A stretch of DNA of 15,497 nucleotides from Gonapodya prolifera JEL478 (lineage: Eukaryota; Monoblepharomycota; Monoblepharidomycetes; Monoblepharidales; Gonapodyaceae), in NCBI GenBank assembly GCA_001574975.1, contig KQ965765.1:236635-252131 (forward strand). The letters run 5' to 3'. The notes under the pieces are model-generated. The model did not search any database and had not been told where the DNA came from. It saw nothing but the letters and a program-made list of their open reading frames with translations. Position numbers and translations under genes: made by a program. Each line of letters starts with the position of its first letter. Positions within the stretch are counted from its first letter, which is position 1. This document shows positions 1-9,275 of this stretch, one piece after another.

Positions 1-25
1 AATTCCTTTCATCGCCGCTCAAAAG

Positions 26-448
26 ATGGACCGCATCGCTGCTATCAGCGCGCTGCTCAGGGAGCTGGATGACTACCGTCGGGTCTATGGTCGAATTTAT
101 GATACACGTGCTTCCAAGAGGCGCCGATCAGATGAAAGTGAAGATGACGATGAAGATGGGAACGGAGGTGTTGGCAGGCGAGGTGGTAAATCTGGTGGAG
201 CTCCAGGTTCATGGTGGCGGAGCTTTACCGAGCGGGTGTGCATCAACGTTTCGAAGCCTGCAGCCGGTGGCTCAAGAGAGGTTGAACAAGGACCGTTTGA
301 TTCGGATATTGGTTTCTTCAGGGATGATCCTGATGAGATTGTGTCGTCATATGAGAATGCGAAGAAGTGGGCTATGGAATTTATCCATATGGGGGGAATA
401 GTTGGGATACCGGTGAAAGATTCGCATGTTACCGTTGTTGGTACTTGA
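26..448 (+). CDS. Hypothetical charged protein, probably 3' part of a gene
   Basis: Open frame of 140 codons ending in TGA. The frame is also open from base 2 to the first ATG, so this may be the last exon of a gene that starts before the window; the bases before the ATG end in AAAG, which could be a splice acceptor. I do not recognise the family. Visible features: an amphipathic N-terminus rich in Leu/Arg (residues 5-28), a basic patch RASKRRR followed by an acidic run SDESEDDDED (about residues 28-44, resembling a nuclear-localisation/acidic linker), a Gly-rich linker, then a more ordered-looking C-terminus containing WWRSFTERV and DDPDEIVSSYENAKKW. No signal peptide or membrane segment is seen. 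Function unknown. Confidence 0.4.
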   Translation: MDRIAAISALLRELDDYRRVYGRIYDTRASKRRRSDESEDDDEDGNGGVGRRGGKSGGAPGSWWRSFTERVCINVSKPAAGGSREVEQGPFDSDIGFFRDDPDEIVSSYENAKKWAMEFIHMGGIVGIPVKDSHVTVVGT

Positions 449-1960
449 TAGATTGCAGCGCTGGGAGTTTACAAAAATATGTGTGGTGGTGGTGGTTCAT
501 CAATATAGCGTTTGTGTATCGCTTTATTTCAGAAACTTTCAACGCAGCAGTTCACATTTACTACAAACTGAATCGACTATCTTTCTGTACTGCGCTCTGT
601 TACCGATGATTTGGTTTCATTTAGAAAGTGGCCCGACGTTCTTCCTAGAGTGGAATCGTCCTTTACCGACCTCCACCGCCGCCATACGTGGCATCCGCAC
701 GAGGCGTGAAATTGAGTACACGTGTCGTCGTGTCGAGGCTGCGTGGGGACACACTCCCTGGGAAGGCATCCAGAGTGATTTGCCAAGAACATTAGACAGC
801 ATCCAGACATGATTAGAATGACGCGAGACGGTGCGGACAGGAAGAGAAAGGCAGAGCAGCGCAACGACGAAGTCGCGGGAGGGGACAGCAGCGAAATGCG
901 GTTGCATCGGCGGAGGAGCGACGACAGCGGTCGGGATATCAAGAGCGAGAGCGGCCGTCCACAATCCGATAGCCCAAGTGGGAGCGCGAGTGGGCGCGGG
1001 AGGTTCCGGGGAAATCACACACTCCGGCACAGTGTGTGACTCATCGGCGTCCTTGGCTGACCCTTGGTCTCCTGTGCACTTTTTATTGACGCATTTCGGA
1101 TGGATACTGGTTACGGGAACGGGATTTAGAGGTAGGGGTGCTGATGGGGATCAACGGTGAAACACTGCGGCGGGGTGCTAAAATGCTTTGCCATTGGAAA
1201 CTCGGCCATTGTATTTGCCAATGCGTGAATTCGATTCTCGTGAACCAGCATAGAACATGGCCTGTTGTTCCGGGTGTTCCGGACCCGGCGCAGTAGACCC
1301 TTGCCACCTAACGCACCCCTTTCTCGCCGCTGCATCAACAAACCACCAACTTCGAAGCCCGACAATTTCAAGCCCCGGGGCACGTTGTTTGAACCCGTGT
1401 ACCGTCGTGGTCGAGTCATGATCGGCTCGTTTCATTGCTGGTGAACACAGAAGTTGCTCAGGTTTCGTGATGCACGATGCTCCTCTCCAGCATTGAACTG
1501 ATGAACAATATTGTTGAGCAATGAATACCCAGCGCCCCGATGATTGTTCACGGTGTCATAACTGAACAAGCTTGAGCCTCGACCTGCATTCATCCTGTTC
1601 AGAATTCGCGCATTTTCTCTCGCGCTCGCAGCATTAATGTCATGGTATGGTGGTGACAAAAACTACTCTTGGTGCCCCCCGAGGTACTGGGTTGCTTCGG
1701 ACAATAACGTTCAAGTGCCAAATTACAGAATGGCCAATAACAAGTCTGCCAACGGTAAACAATCAGCAAGACCTCACCCCACGCACTCAATGAGACGCGA
1801 ACTCGTAAGCGTGCCGGCACGCTCCGCTAATGACATTAAGTTGAGGATTTTGAATGTTGCTTTGGCCACCGACCACAACTCGCCTTTCATTGCAACCCTC
1901 CCAGAAGCTGATCCATTTCCGAGTCCTCGTCACCAAAACCGTAATCGCCACCCTCCCCCC
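449..1960. other. Intergenic stretch, no supported gene
   Basis: About 1.5 kb between the first ORF and the histidinol phosphatase. Several ORFs of 70-135 codons overlap on both strands, but none shows a recognisable domain or a convincing exon chain. The most protein-like is on the minus strand at 1432-1659 (75 codons), rich in Asn, Ser and Arg, with the similar phrases NRMNAG and HQFNAG; I give it only a low chance of being real. The last part, upstream of 1961, is C-rich and probably holds the promoter and 5' leader of the phosphatase gene. An open frame runs from 1637 into that gene, but residues before 1961 do not look like the family. Confidence 0.4.
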
Positions 1961-3115
1961 ATGATCTCGTTCCACTCGCACTCGGGCCAGTTCTGCCGGC
2001 ATGCCCACGGTACCCTCGAAGAAGTCGTTCAATCTGCCATCGCGAAGGGATTCTCCGTCCTGGGATTTTCGGAACACATGCCGCGGACGCGAATGGAGGA
2101 TATCTACCCCGAGGAGGTGAGACAGGCCTGTGCCTGTACTGCCTTTTGTAAGGGTGGTCGATGACGAGCCAAATTGCAAATTCGAAGTCCTGGCCCCGGA
2201 CAACCTCGCAACCGCCTTCGATTCCTACGTGGTCGAAGCTCGCCGCCTTCAAAAGGCCTACGCGGACAAGATCCACCTTCTGGTCGGGATACTGAGCGCG
2301 TTCTCCAAGCTTTCTACCTCGGTGACGCGGTACGGCTCAAGAAGGACCACGTGTTGGAATACATCGTCGGTTCGCTGCACCACGTCGATGGGATCGCGAT
2401 TGATTTCGACGAGAAGACGTTACGCGCTGCTCAGGAGAAATGTTGGGTAGCTTGTGGCGGGCAGAGCACAGAAGACGGGACAGAGGAGCTGTTCCGGAGT
2501 TACTTCGACCACCAATACGAGATGTTGGTGGCGCTCAAGCCTGATGTTGTGGGGCATTTCGACCTGGTGCGGATGTGGAGGCGCAAGCACCTGTTGAATG
2601 AGGCGGGTGAAGAGGAATGTGGACTTTGTGGTGCAGTATGGGGGACTGTTTGAGGTGAATTCCAGGGCCTATAGAAAAGGGATTGCTGGAGGCGTATCCG
2701 ATGAGGGAAATTCTTGAGGTGAGAGGCACTGTTCTTTTGGCGGATGTTGTGGACGAAGTACTTCATTCCACCTAATACATGGTCTGCGTCGGGTTTCCCC
2801 TTGCACGTATTCCGCCTCCTCGCATCCCACGTACACCCTGCGGTGACTCCACCTTCGCGCCCCGTCTTTCAACCCGGACTTCATCATATTCCTCCTCCTC
2901 CTCCACCATCCCTCCCCTTCTTCCAGTACATGCTCACCCGCAACCCAATCTCTGACGACTCTCACGGCCCGGACCAGGTGGGCGCGCACTATGAACGGGT
3001 GTACCCGTACTTGCGATCCGTCGGGGTGAACTCTGTGTACGCGCTCAGGTCGAGTGCTCTGGGGAAGGTAGAGCAGGTCGAGAGGAGTCTAGAGGGGGTG
3101 GAGAAGGCGCGGTAG
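1961..3115 (+). CDS. HIS2: Histidinol-phosphatase, PHP family, with three frame breaks
   Basis: Histidinol phosphatase removes phosphate from L-histidinol phosphate, the penultimate step of histidine synthesis. The start at 1961 is chosen because the family motif HSHSGQFC follows within a few residues. Exon 1 (1961-2116) carries HSHSG and FSEHMPR, metal-ligand regions of the PHP fold. An intron at 2117-2168 (GTGAGA...GACGAG) leads to exon 2 with FDSYVVEARRLQ. Further on are VGSLHHVDG, KPDVVGHFDL, YGGLFEVNSRAYRKG and, after a probable intron at 2719-2926, SDDSHGPDQVG with the last metal-binding Asp/His; stop at 3113-3115. The frame changes near 2289 (one or four bases missing), near 2600-2618 (one base extra) and near 2682 (one base extra). 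The motifs and splice sites are intact, so this is either a very young pseudogene or carries assembly indels. Identity is sure; functionality is not. Confidence 0.85.
2117..2168 (+). other. Intron 1 of the histidinol-phosphatase gene
   Basis: A 52-nt GT-AG intron starting GTGAGACAG and ending in GACGAG. It joins IYPEE (phase 0) to PNCKFEVLAPDN, which restores the expected run into the conserved FDSYVVEARRLQ segment. This is the usual intron size in the window. Confidence 0.65.
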
Positions 3116-3709
3116 TGGAGAATAGTTGGGTTTTGGGGCGAAGGTTGGAGGCCGATAGTTTGGGGTGGTTGTGGCCAGCAAAACCACGCCAACGTGGCAC
3201 GAATGGCTGGCGGGGTGGAGCTTGGAGATCGTAGAAAGCATAGCATTATAGTGGCGTGGTAGTAAAGATATCGCCGGAGGTTGGATTGAATAAGTGAAAA
3301 TGCATGAAAACGACGACGTGGCAGCAACACTCACCTCCAACCACCGCCACTCCGTTCACGTTACCCATCATCTGCCCTCCCTCGCCCTGGCCCTCTCCTG
3401 CTCCATCCTTATGATCCTCTCCCTCTCTTTTACTGTCGCCTTTGACGGAGCAACAGCGGGTGCCGCAACCGTGAACACCGCGATTCCTGCACACGCGACG
3501 ACGAGCGATGCGAACATTGCGCTGCGCTGGCGAGGGGTGAGCGCCATCGGTGGTGGTGGTGGTGGTGGAAGAAAGTGCTGGTGCCTGACCGAAGAAATAT
3601 GGCGGTGAGGGTCGGTTGCTCTCGTGACTCCTTTGACCCACCAAACGGAAACCGCTTAGGAAAGCGGCACCGCGTCACGTACGACTGACACAGCAGCGGA
3701 CACTCGAAC
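3116..3709. other. Intergenic region with pyrimidine-rich stretch and GGT microsatellite
   Basis: The interval between the histidinol phosphatase and the E2 gene. It contains a long C/T-rich run around 3360-3430, typical of fungal core promoters, and a (GGT)6 microsatellite at 3549-3568. The plus-strand ORF at 3294-3608 encodes a hydrophobic stretch but ends in a poly-Gly run produced by the microsatellite; I do not support it as a gene. The region most likely holds the promoter of the E2 gene. Confidence 0.45.
3549..3568. repeat. (GGT)6 microsatellite
   Basis: Six perfect GGT units plus GG in the intergenic region upstream of the E2 gene. No longer repeat unit is attached to it. Confidence 0.85.
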
Positions 3710-4736
3710 ATGGCAGACCAGAGCGGTGAGCTCCCTTTCGGTCCCTTCCTCCCTTGCGTCTCCTTCACCTTCCTTCACCGCACCGCTCCCACCCGCGACG
3801 GACGCAGCACTCCTCCTCCGTCGTCAACTCAAGGGTAAGTCTTGCTCCCCTCCAACCGCTCCTTTTGTCCCACCGACCCACCCGACCATTTCTCCGGTAT
3901 TTGATGTCCTCAGACCTCCAAAAGGGCAAAGGCGGGGACGGCTTCTCGGCCGGGCTGGTCGACGACAACATCTACGAGTGGCAGGTGACCATCGTAGGGC
4001 CCGCTGGTGGGTCTAACGCTGCGGTCTGCGTTTCGAGTGTGTTTTGGGCGAATTACCAAACTGAACACCCCGGGTCGCTCGGATCGCGCAGATACAATGT
4101 ACGAAGGAGGCTTGTACCGCGCCAAATTGTCGTTCCCGACGTCGTACCCGATGCAGCCGCCTACCAGTGAGTACATTGTTGTCGCAGTCCCCAACAAGGT
4201 TCTCTAATACTCACCGAACCGAACTGCACCAGTGACGTTCCTGACCGAAATGTGGCACCCGAACATGTAAGCGCCCTTTACCTTCCTTCTTACACCGGAT
4301 TTGTGGGAGGTCTTGTGGTGACTGTGTGTTTCGTGTCGGAACGTCAGCTACCCGGACGGAAAAGTCTGCATCAGCATCCTGCACCCGCCCGAAGGTACGT
4401 CCAAAATATGAAACCCGTCGCGCGAGACGTCGCCGATGTGATTTTTCTTTCGCGTAGATGACCAGTACGGGTACGAAAAGGCCAGGTAAGCCTTTCTCCC
4501 ACCCGTTTCCCTTCCCTTCCCACTCTCACACAAACCCCCGGATCCAAAGCGAACGCTGGCTCCCTATCCACACGGTCGAAACTATCCTCGTCTCAGTCAT
4601 ATCCCTCCTGTCCTCGCCCAACGACGACTCGCCCGCAAACGTGGACGCGGCCAAGCAGCTGCGCGAGGACGCCAAGGGGTACAGGCGCAAAGTCAGGCGG
4701 TTGGTCGAGAAGAGCATGGAACAGGACTGGGACTAG
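3710..4736 (+). CDS. UBE2G1: Ubiquitin-conjugating enzyme E2, UBE2G1 type
   Basis: Encodes 168 residues, very close to the 170 of the human family member. E2 enzymes take ubiquitin from E1 as a thioester and pass it on with an E3; the UBE2G1/Ubc7 group is linked to protein quality control. Eight exons joined by GT-AG introns: 3710-3725, 3808-3834, 3914-4006, 4092-4166, 4233-4266, 4348-4394, 4458-4485, 4550-4736. Seen: N-terminal ALLLRRQLK, GFSAGLVDDN (23-33), YEGGLY, the HPN motif at residues 79-81, the active-site cysteine in GKVCISIL (Cys89), and the acidic insertion PPEDDQYGYEKASERW (95-110) that marks the Cdc34/Ubc7 class. The C-terminus has WLPIHTVETI and SPANVDAAK; the LPIHTVET wording favours UBE2G1 over UBE2G2. 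No frame break is seen. Confidence 0.95.
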
Positions 4737-4950
4737 GGCGGATGTGTGTGTGCGGGGCGAGAGAAATTGCGCGGAAGGATGCCCGGGGTGGTGGCACGAG
4801 GACAGCGTACTGTGATGTACGGGGCGACGAACGATACTCTGGAAAGCGGAGTAGTTTGTATATTATGTTAGGCAGTCCCGGTAGGGGGACCCTACTGCAA
4901 CTTCTCATTTTCCCTCCAAACCCATTTTCCCATCTTCACCTCCAAAAACA

Positions 4951-5432
4951 ATGCCGGATGAGCTCCCGCCCTACCAACTGTACGTCGCCGCATCACTAGT
5001 CTCCTCTTGTCACCCATCTCACCATCTTCCCCTCCCCCCATCGCGCCAATCGCCCCCGCGATTCCTCACCCACCTCGACACAGGTCACTCTCGATCCCCT
5101 ACCCCACCCCCCGTCACGCCGAGATCGTCCGCCGCGTTCTAAGCGTGGACAAGGAGCACAGCCAGGACATGATCAAGCGGCGGCTGCGGAGCGAGGGGAA
5201 CGTGCTTGTCGCGTGAGTGCCTTCCACAACTATTTTCTGTGACGATCGTCGGTGATATACGACCGACCGGCGCGCATATAGGGAATTCGACGCGTGGGAT
5301 GTCAAGAAGCTGCGCACGACGGTGGGGTTCTTTACGGAGTTGGCGGCGTTGGCGACCGAGACGATTGTGGAGTTTGATGGCGAAGGGGAACGGGGTGCGG
5401 ATGGAACGGGGGATGTGGCGATGAAGGAATGA
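4951..5432 (+). CDS. PCC1: KEOPS/EKC complex subunit Pcc1
   Basis: Encodes 102 residues. Pcc1 is the small dimerising subunit of the KEOPS complex, which makes the t6A modification on tRNAs reading ANN codons and was also linked to telomeres and transcription in yeast. Three exons: 4951-4979, 5084-5212, 5282-5432, with donors GTACGT and GTGAGT and acceptors CACAG and TATAG. The start is the ATG at 4951 because exon 1 is only 29 nt and splices in phase into LSLSIPYPTPRHAEIV. Family features seen: PYPTPRHAEIVRRVLSVD (residues 15-32), RLRSEGNVLVAEFDA (43-57) and the C-terminal helix LRTTVGFFTELAALATETI (63-81). The last 18 residues are acidic and Gly-rich and not typical. It lies 214 bp downstream of the E2 gene on the same strand. 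Confidence 0.88.
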
Positions 5433-7520
5433 CGTTGGGGACAGTGGGAGCGAAAGGTCGGTGGGGCGAAGCTTCTTTGATTGGTTGACAGTAGTTCCGA
5501 TTTCAGATGCTCGGTCGTACCGATGCTCAGAAGTCTGGACTTATGGGTATCGCCGCATTTGTATATATTGTGACGCTTGAATACGGTGAGAATAATGAAG
5601 ATACGTGGTAATGATATTGTGCCATTCTTGAGCCTTGAAGAATGTTGAGTGTACTGGGGCGATGTGTTGACAGAAGTCGTAAGCCTCTCTGTACTGCAAC
5701 TTGATAGGAAGAAATAGACTCATACCCTCCAACTTTTGTCAAAAAGAGATAACCTGAGGGAATGTCTACTATCAGCACTCAGTAGCACTTTTTAGTGTAA
5801 AACTGTGAGCTTTTTTGAATCATCGTCATTTCACAATTTACCAACTCTCTGTAGTCTACACCTGCCTTTTTCAGTCTCACAGAGTCTAATTTAACATCAT
5901 TTAGTCATCATATAGCAATTTAAGCAGTGCAACAACCAACTGCTGCAATAACTCAATTAAAAGACAACCATTTTGCAAGTTCAAACAAAGGACTAATTGC
6001 CACATATCATGCCACAGGATGGATGTGGACCTTTGTGAAAGGGAGTGTCATTCATGAATGATAAAGGACATGAAGTTTTAACTTTGACGATATGGTCTTG
6101 CTGGTGTCAGTGACAAGTTGTGAGTCAAGACAGGACTGCATCCAATAAAGTGGGGATGACAACTCTCAAGACTGGTGATTCAAGTAGTAAGTGCCAAGCA
6201 GTGTCCCAGAGAGTGATGGTTGTATGGTCTGAAAAACAAACAATGAATTGAGTAGGACCTATATGCTTTAGATTTGTCAATAGAGCCATCACACCTGACC
6301 AGCACTCATCTCAGTGGCCTTACTGATTGGACACTAATGAAGAATAATCTGACTATCACCTGCACTGTTGCTAGTTGTGCCAAATGCAAGCTGGCATTCA
6401 TGGTAGATGACAATCTTCCTTTTAAAGGATGGCAGAACTGACATTTATGTGGTCAGTTGCCTGGCATATGTCCAAGGGTGGCAATGCTACACTAGAAGGG
6501 TTAGAATGTTACAGAGTGAGAAGTGGTTGCAATTGTGGTTTCTGCTGCTGAACAAACATGTAGACTAGTAAAGGCTTTATTGCCCCCATAATCCCTTGTC
6601 CCTTGCCATAAGGCCATTAGCCCCAAAGAGGAATCTAATTATAGTGGATTGAGTTTGAGTGTCAATTCCACTACAACAGCATGAGCAATCTTGTGGAAAA
6701 CCCACACATAGATAGCAATTCCAGATGTAGTGCTGAAAAGTTGCTCAGGTCATGGTTTCTGAGCAACCTTCAAGTTATTAAAAGATCTGTTGAAAAATGT
6801 CTTGAAAATTGATGTTGGGTCCTGGAACAGGTTACACCTAATCAACTTGGAATGCTTTGTTTTTCTGAAAAGCTAAGCACCATGAGTATCATGTGTGGCT
6901 TTTTCTTAGCAAAAAATGATTTCAGATCAATATGGTGTCCATGCCAAACTGAAATGTTGTGTTGTCAGAAATGGTCAGGCACTAGTGTTGTTGTTGATTC
7001 TCAATAATGCTGTTCTTGTCAGACAGAATTAGGCTTAAAGGAATCACAGAAGTAGACTTCCATCAGCAGCTGGCAGAGCTTTTCTCTTTTTGACAGCCCC
7101 TCATACAAAAAATAAAACGGAGCTGGATTGATTAGTAGCACATGCCATGACTTTGACTATTTATGAAGGTGTTGAGATCTAAGTTTATTCGTTGTCTGAT
7201 TAAGAGTACTTGCATTTAGTGTGCCCTTTTACCAAAGTCCCACAGAACAAAGGATCTCTCTGGAAAGCATGGCCACTAATCAGCAGACTCTTTTGTGAAG
7301 TTTCAATCTTTTTCTGCAAAACTGTGAGAAACCAATTGGTTGTGGTTGTGGTGGCTTTGCAATTCTATCAATTGGCAAGCTTTTTGAGATTGGCAACCAA
7401 GTTTCAGCTCATTTGTAGTAATGCTTATCAGCTGTTTGTGGCTCATCAGATACTTCATGATGTTTATCTTGTGCTTCCTTCTCTCACAAGCACAGGCACC
7501 ACATGCATGCATGATGTGTG

Positions 7521-7534
7521 TTTTTTTTTTTTTT
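7521..7534. repeat. T14 homopolymer
   Basis: A run of fourteen T within the CpG-depleted block, near the left end of the duplicated segment. A likely slippage site. Confidence 0.8.
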
Positions 7535-8254
7535 GTTGTTGCTGACTGGTTGGACTCTGTGGTGCAAAACTGCAACAGATGGCACAGTAATTATTGTACT
7601 CCACTCCATCAAGCTGTAATGTACCAGTCGTTGCTCCTTAACCTTGTAATGTTTACTTTTTCTGCCATTGTCTTTTTAATGTCACACTGTAACAAAATAA
7701 AGACATCCAGGATGAAAGGTTTTGGCACAGGGTAGCCATGACTTGGAATACTATTTATCTGCACAACACAGAACTGTACAAATTAAGAGTATTTTGCTTA
7801 GCAATGTGCAATGAGTCATGCATGATCTGTGATATATGTCTGGTCTGGTGTCAATTACAACTTCTTGGTCCACATTCAACCTTATTGTCCTTGGTAATTG
7901 GCCTGCATTAGGTGGAGTTGCTCTCATCACCTGTGCTTCAAGCTGTTGTTCAAAATGCAGAGGCTTTCAAGAAAAGTGGTGACATGTTCTTTTTGACAGC
8001 TTTGTGACATCTCACAAATGTTGAAGTCTGAAGCAGAGATGACAAGTGCTGTAGCTGCACTCCTAGTCAATTTTCAAGTAATCATGCCTGTGAAAACTGG
8101 GAAGGACATCCCCTCCAATCCCACTATGTGCATGGTTTGTTGATGTGTCTGCATTTTTGGAGTTTTTTTGGCATATGCTATTGAAGGGACAAAAATGTTT
8201 CTATATGTACAAATGAAAGTGAAAGTGCTGTTGCATTTGAAACCACCCAGCCAG

Positions 8255-8450
8255 CCAGGGAGAGGTCAGGCATCTGGTCAAGGTGGAAAATTTGGTAGTG
8301 ACACGTCTTAGAGGTTTTTTGTGCAATTGGATTGACATGAGCAGAAACAAACACTAGGCTTGTCAGTGACAGAAGCAAATATTAATATAGTCTGCACCAA
8401 CCCCCCCCCCCCCCCCAAATTGTCACCACCCTTGGATACTGTGTGATTTT
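8255..8450 (-). pseudogene. Decayed partial copy of the EMI1-like 3' end
   Basis: On the minus strand this stretch follows the real gene: a relic of the end of exon 3 (around 8417-8450, corresponding to the CCAAGTGTGGGCACGATTTG region), then intron 3, then a relic of exon 4 (about 8260-8309, including CCAAATTTTCCACCT and GACCAGATGC). The exon 3 donor area is replaced by a C16 run at 8401-8416, exon 4 has at least one lost base that breaks the frame, and the original stop codon is not kept. It carries none of exons 1-2, so it is only a 3' fragment. Confidence 0.6.
8401..8416. repeat. C16 homopolymer
   Basis: Sixteen C in a row inside the decayed EMI1 3' copy, at the place that corresponds to the exon 3 / intron 3 junction (CACCTCCCAAAT in the real gene). 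Either slippage growth of a short C run or an assembly artefact. Confidence 0.8.
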
Positions 8451-8539
8451 AACAGCTTGCACCACATGTGGCAGAACTGTGGATAGATAGCAGGACAATC
8501 TGCAAGGTTTCAAGTGTTGGTTTTGGCTTCTGAGTCTTG

Positions 8540-9275
8540 TAAAGTTTACTTTTTATTGCATTGCCTTTTGACTGTCAGTGTCACTTGATCAAACTGTCAC
8601 AAAAAAAAAGAAAGCGCCCAGGATGAAAGGACCTGGCACACAGTAAGCAGATTTTAAAACTTATTTTCTGCTATGCTTGATACAATACAAATGAAGTGTG
8701 GTTCTTTCTCAGCAAATGTTCAGAGCATGGGACACTGTTTGGACAGATCACCTGTGTTATAAGATGAGTAGTCAGTCAGACCTCAGAAAGCCACCTTTAT
8801 GCTGCTAGAAGTTGGCTTGGTGATATTTTATGGGCACCAGAGTTTGAACTGTTGCTCAAAATGCAGAGAGTCATGCTATGTGAGTTTGGAACTGTTTCCA
8901 GTGTTTGCTGTTGGGAGAGCATATTTTCTTCTAGCTTCAAACCATCTGGACATCCATCTTCCCTTTTTTACCCTGACTCACACAGGTGTCTCCTTTTTGG
9001 GATTTTAGCAAACAGAATGGTATTGAAATGACAAAAAGTTTTCCATATGCACAAAAGAATGAAAGTGATGCGAAACCACCCCGCCAGCCATTGAGAGGTT
9101 AAGCATCTGGTCGAGGTGGAAAATTTGGTGGAGGTGCATCTCGGAGCTTTTTTTTTTTTTTGTGCGATTGGAATTGACGTGAGCGAAGGCAAATGCTCGG
9201 CTGTTCAGTGACAGAAGCAATCTCCTGCGACGCAATACGCACCTCCCAAATCGTGCCCACACTTGGCCGCCCTGT
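8540..9275. repeat. Tandem duplication, right copy, contiguous with EMI1
   Basis: Right partner of the duplication described at 7640-8450. Its right part is the genuine 3' end of the EMI1 gene (end of exon 3, intron 3, exon 4 and downstream), so the duplicated unit must have originated from this gene end. CpG sites are kept from about 9072 rightward and are nearly absent to the left. Confidence 0.65.

Larger units (their letters stand above)
7640..8450. repeat. Tandem duplication, left (decayed) copy
   Basis: This segment resembles about 8540-9275 at an offset of roughly 830-910 bp. Shared anchors: CCAGGATGAAAGG at 7707 and 8618, CAAAATGCAGAG at 7951 and 8857, GAAACCACCC at 8239 and 9072, AATTTGGT within 8288-9130, and GACAGAAGCAA at 8368 and 9210. 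The order is the same, with indels between anchors. The left copy has TG or CA where the right copy has CG at many sites. It includes a relic of the EMI1 3' end (see separate entry). Confidence 0.7.
5690..9060. other. CpG-depleted AT-rich block between convergent genes
   Basis: Between PCC1 (+) and EMI1 (-) lies about 3.4 kb with clearly lower GC than its flanks and almost no CG dinucleotides: reading line by line I found about seven (near 5824, 6088, 7118, 7188, 7629, 8304 and 8615), while flanking DNA has several per 60 bases. TG and CA are abundant. No ORF looks like a gene; the plus ORFs at 7210-7545 and 7421-7735 cross a T14 run and have no domain. The right half contains a diverged tandem duplication involving the 3' end of EMI1. 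The left half (5690-7540) has no recognised feature. Such a pattern is expected from long-term CpG methylation and deamination. Confidence 0.8.

Noticed and set aside
1220-1250. tRNA-like T-loop (TTCGATTCT) with partly complementary flanks
   Set aside because: No matching acceptor stem, D arm or anticodon arm could be laid out around it.
1637-1960. Upstream extension of the histidinol-phosphatase frame
   Set aside because: The frame is open from 1637, but the residues are unlike the family, and PHP histidinol phosphatases begin just before HSHSG; the ATG at 1961 fits better.
3294-3608. Plus-strand ORF with a hydrophobic segment
   Set aside because: It ends in poly-Gly from a GGT microsatellite, overlaps equal-length ORFs on the other strand, and sits in the probable promoter of the E2 gene.
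7210-7735. Two plus-strand ORFs in the CpG-depleted block
   Set aside because: They cross a T14 run, contain no domain and lie in decayed duplicated DNA; stop codons are simply sparse by chance.
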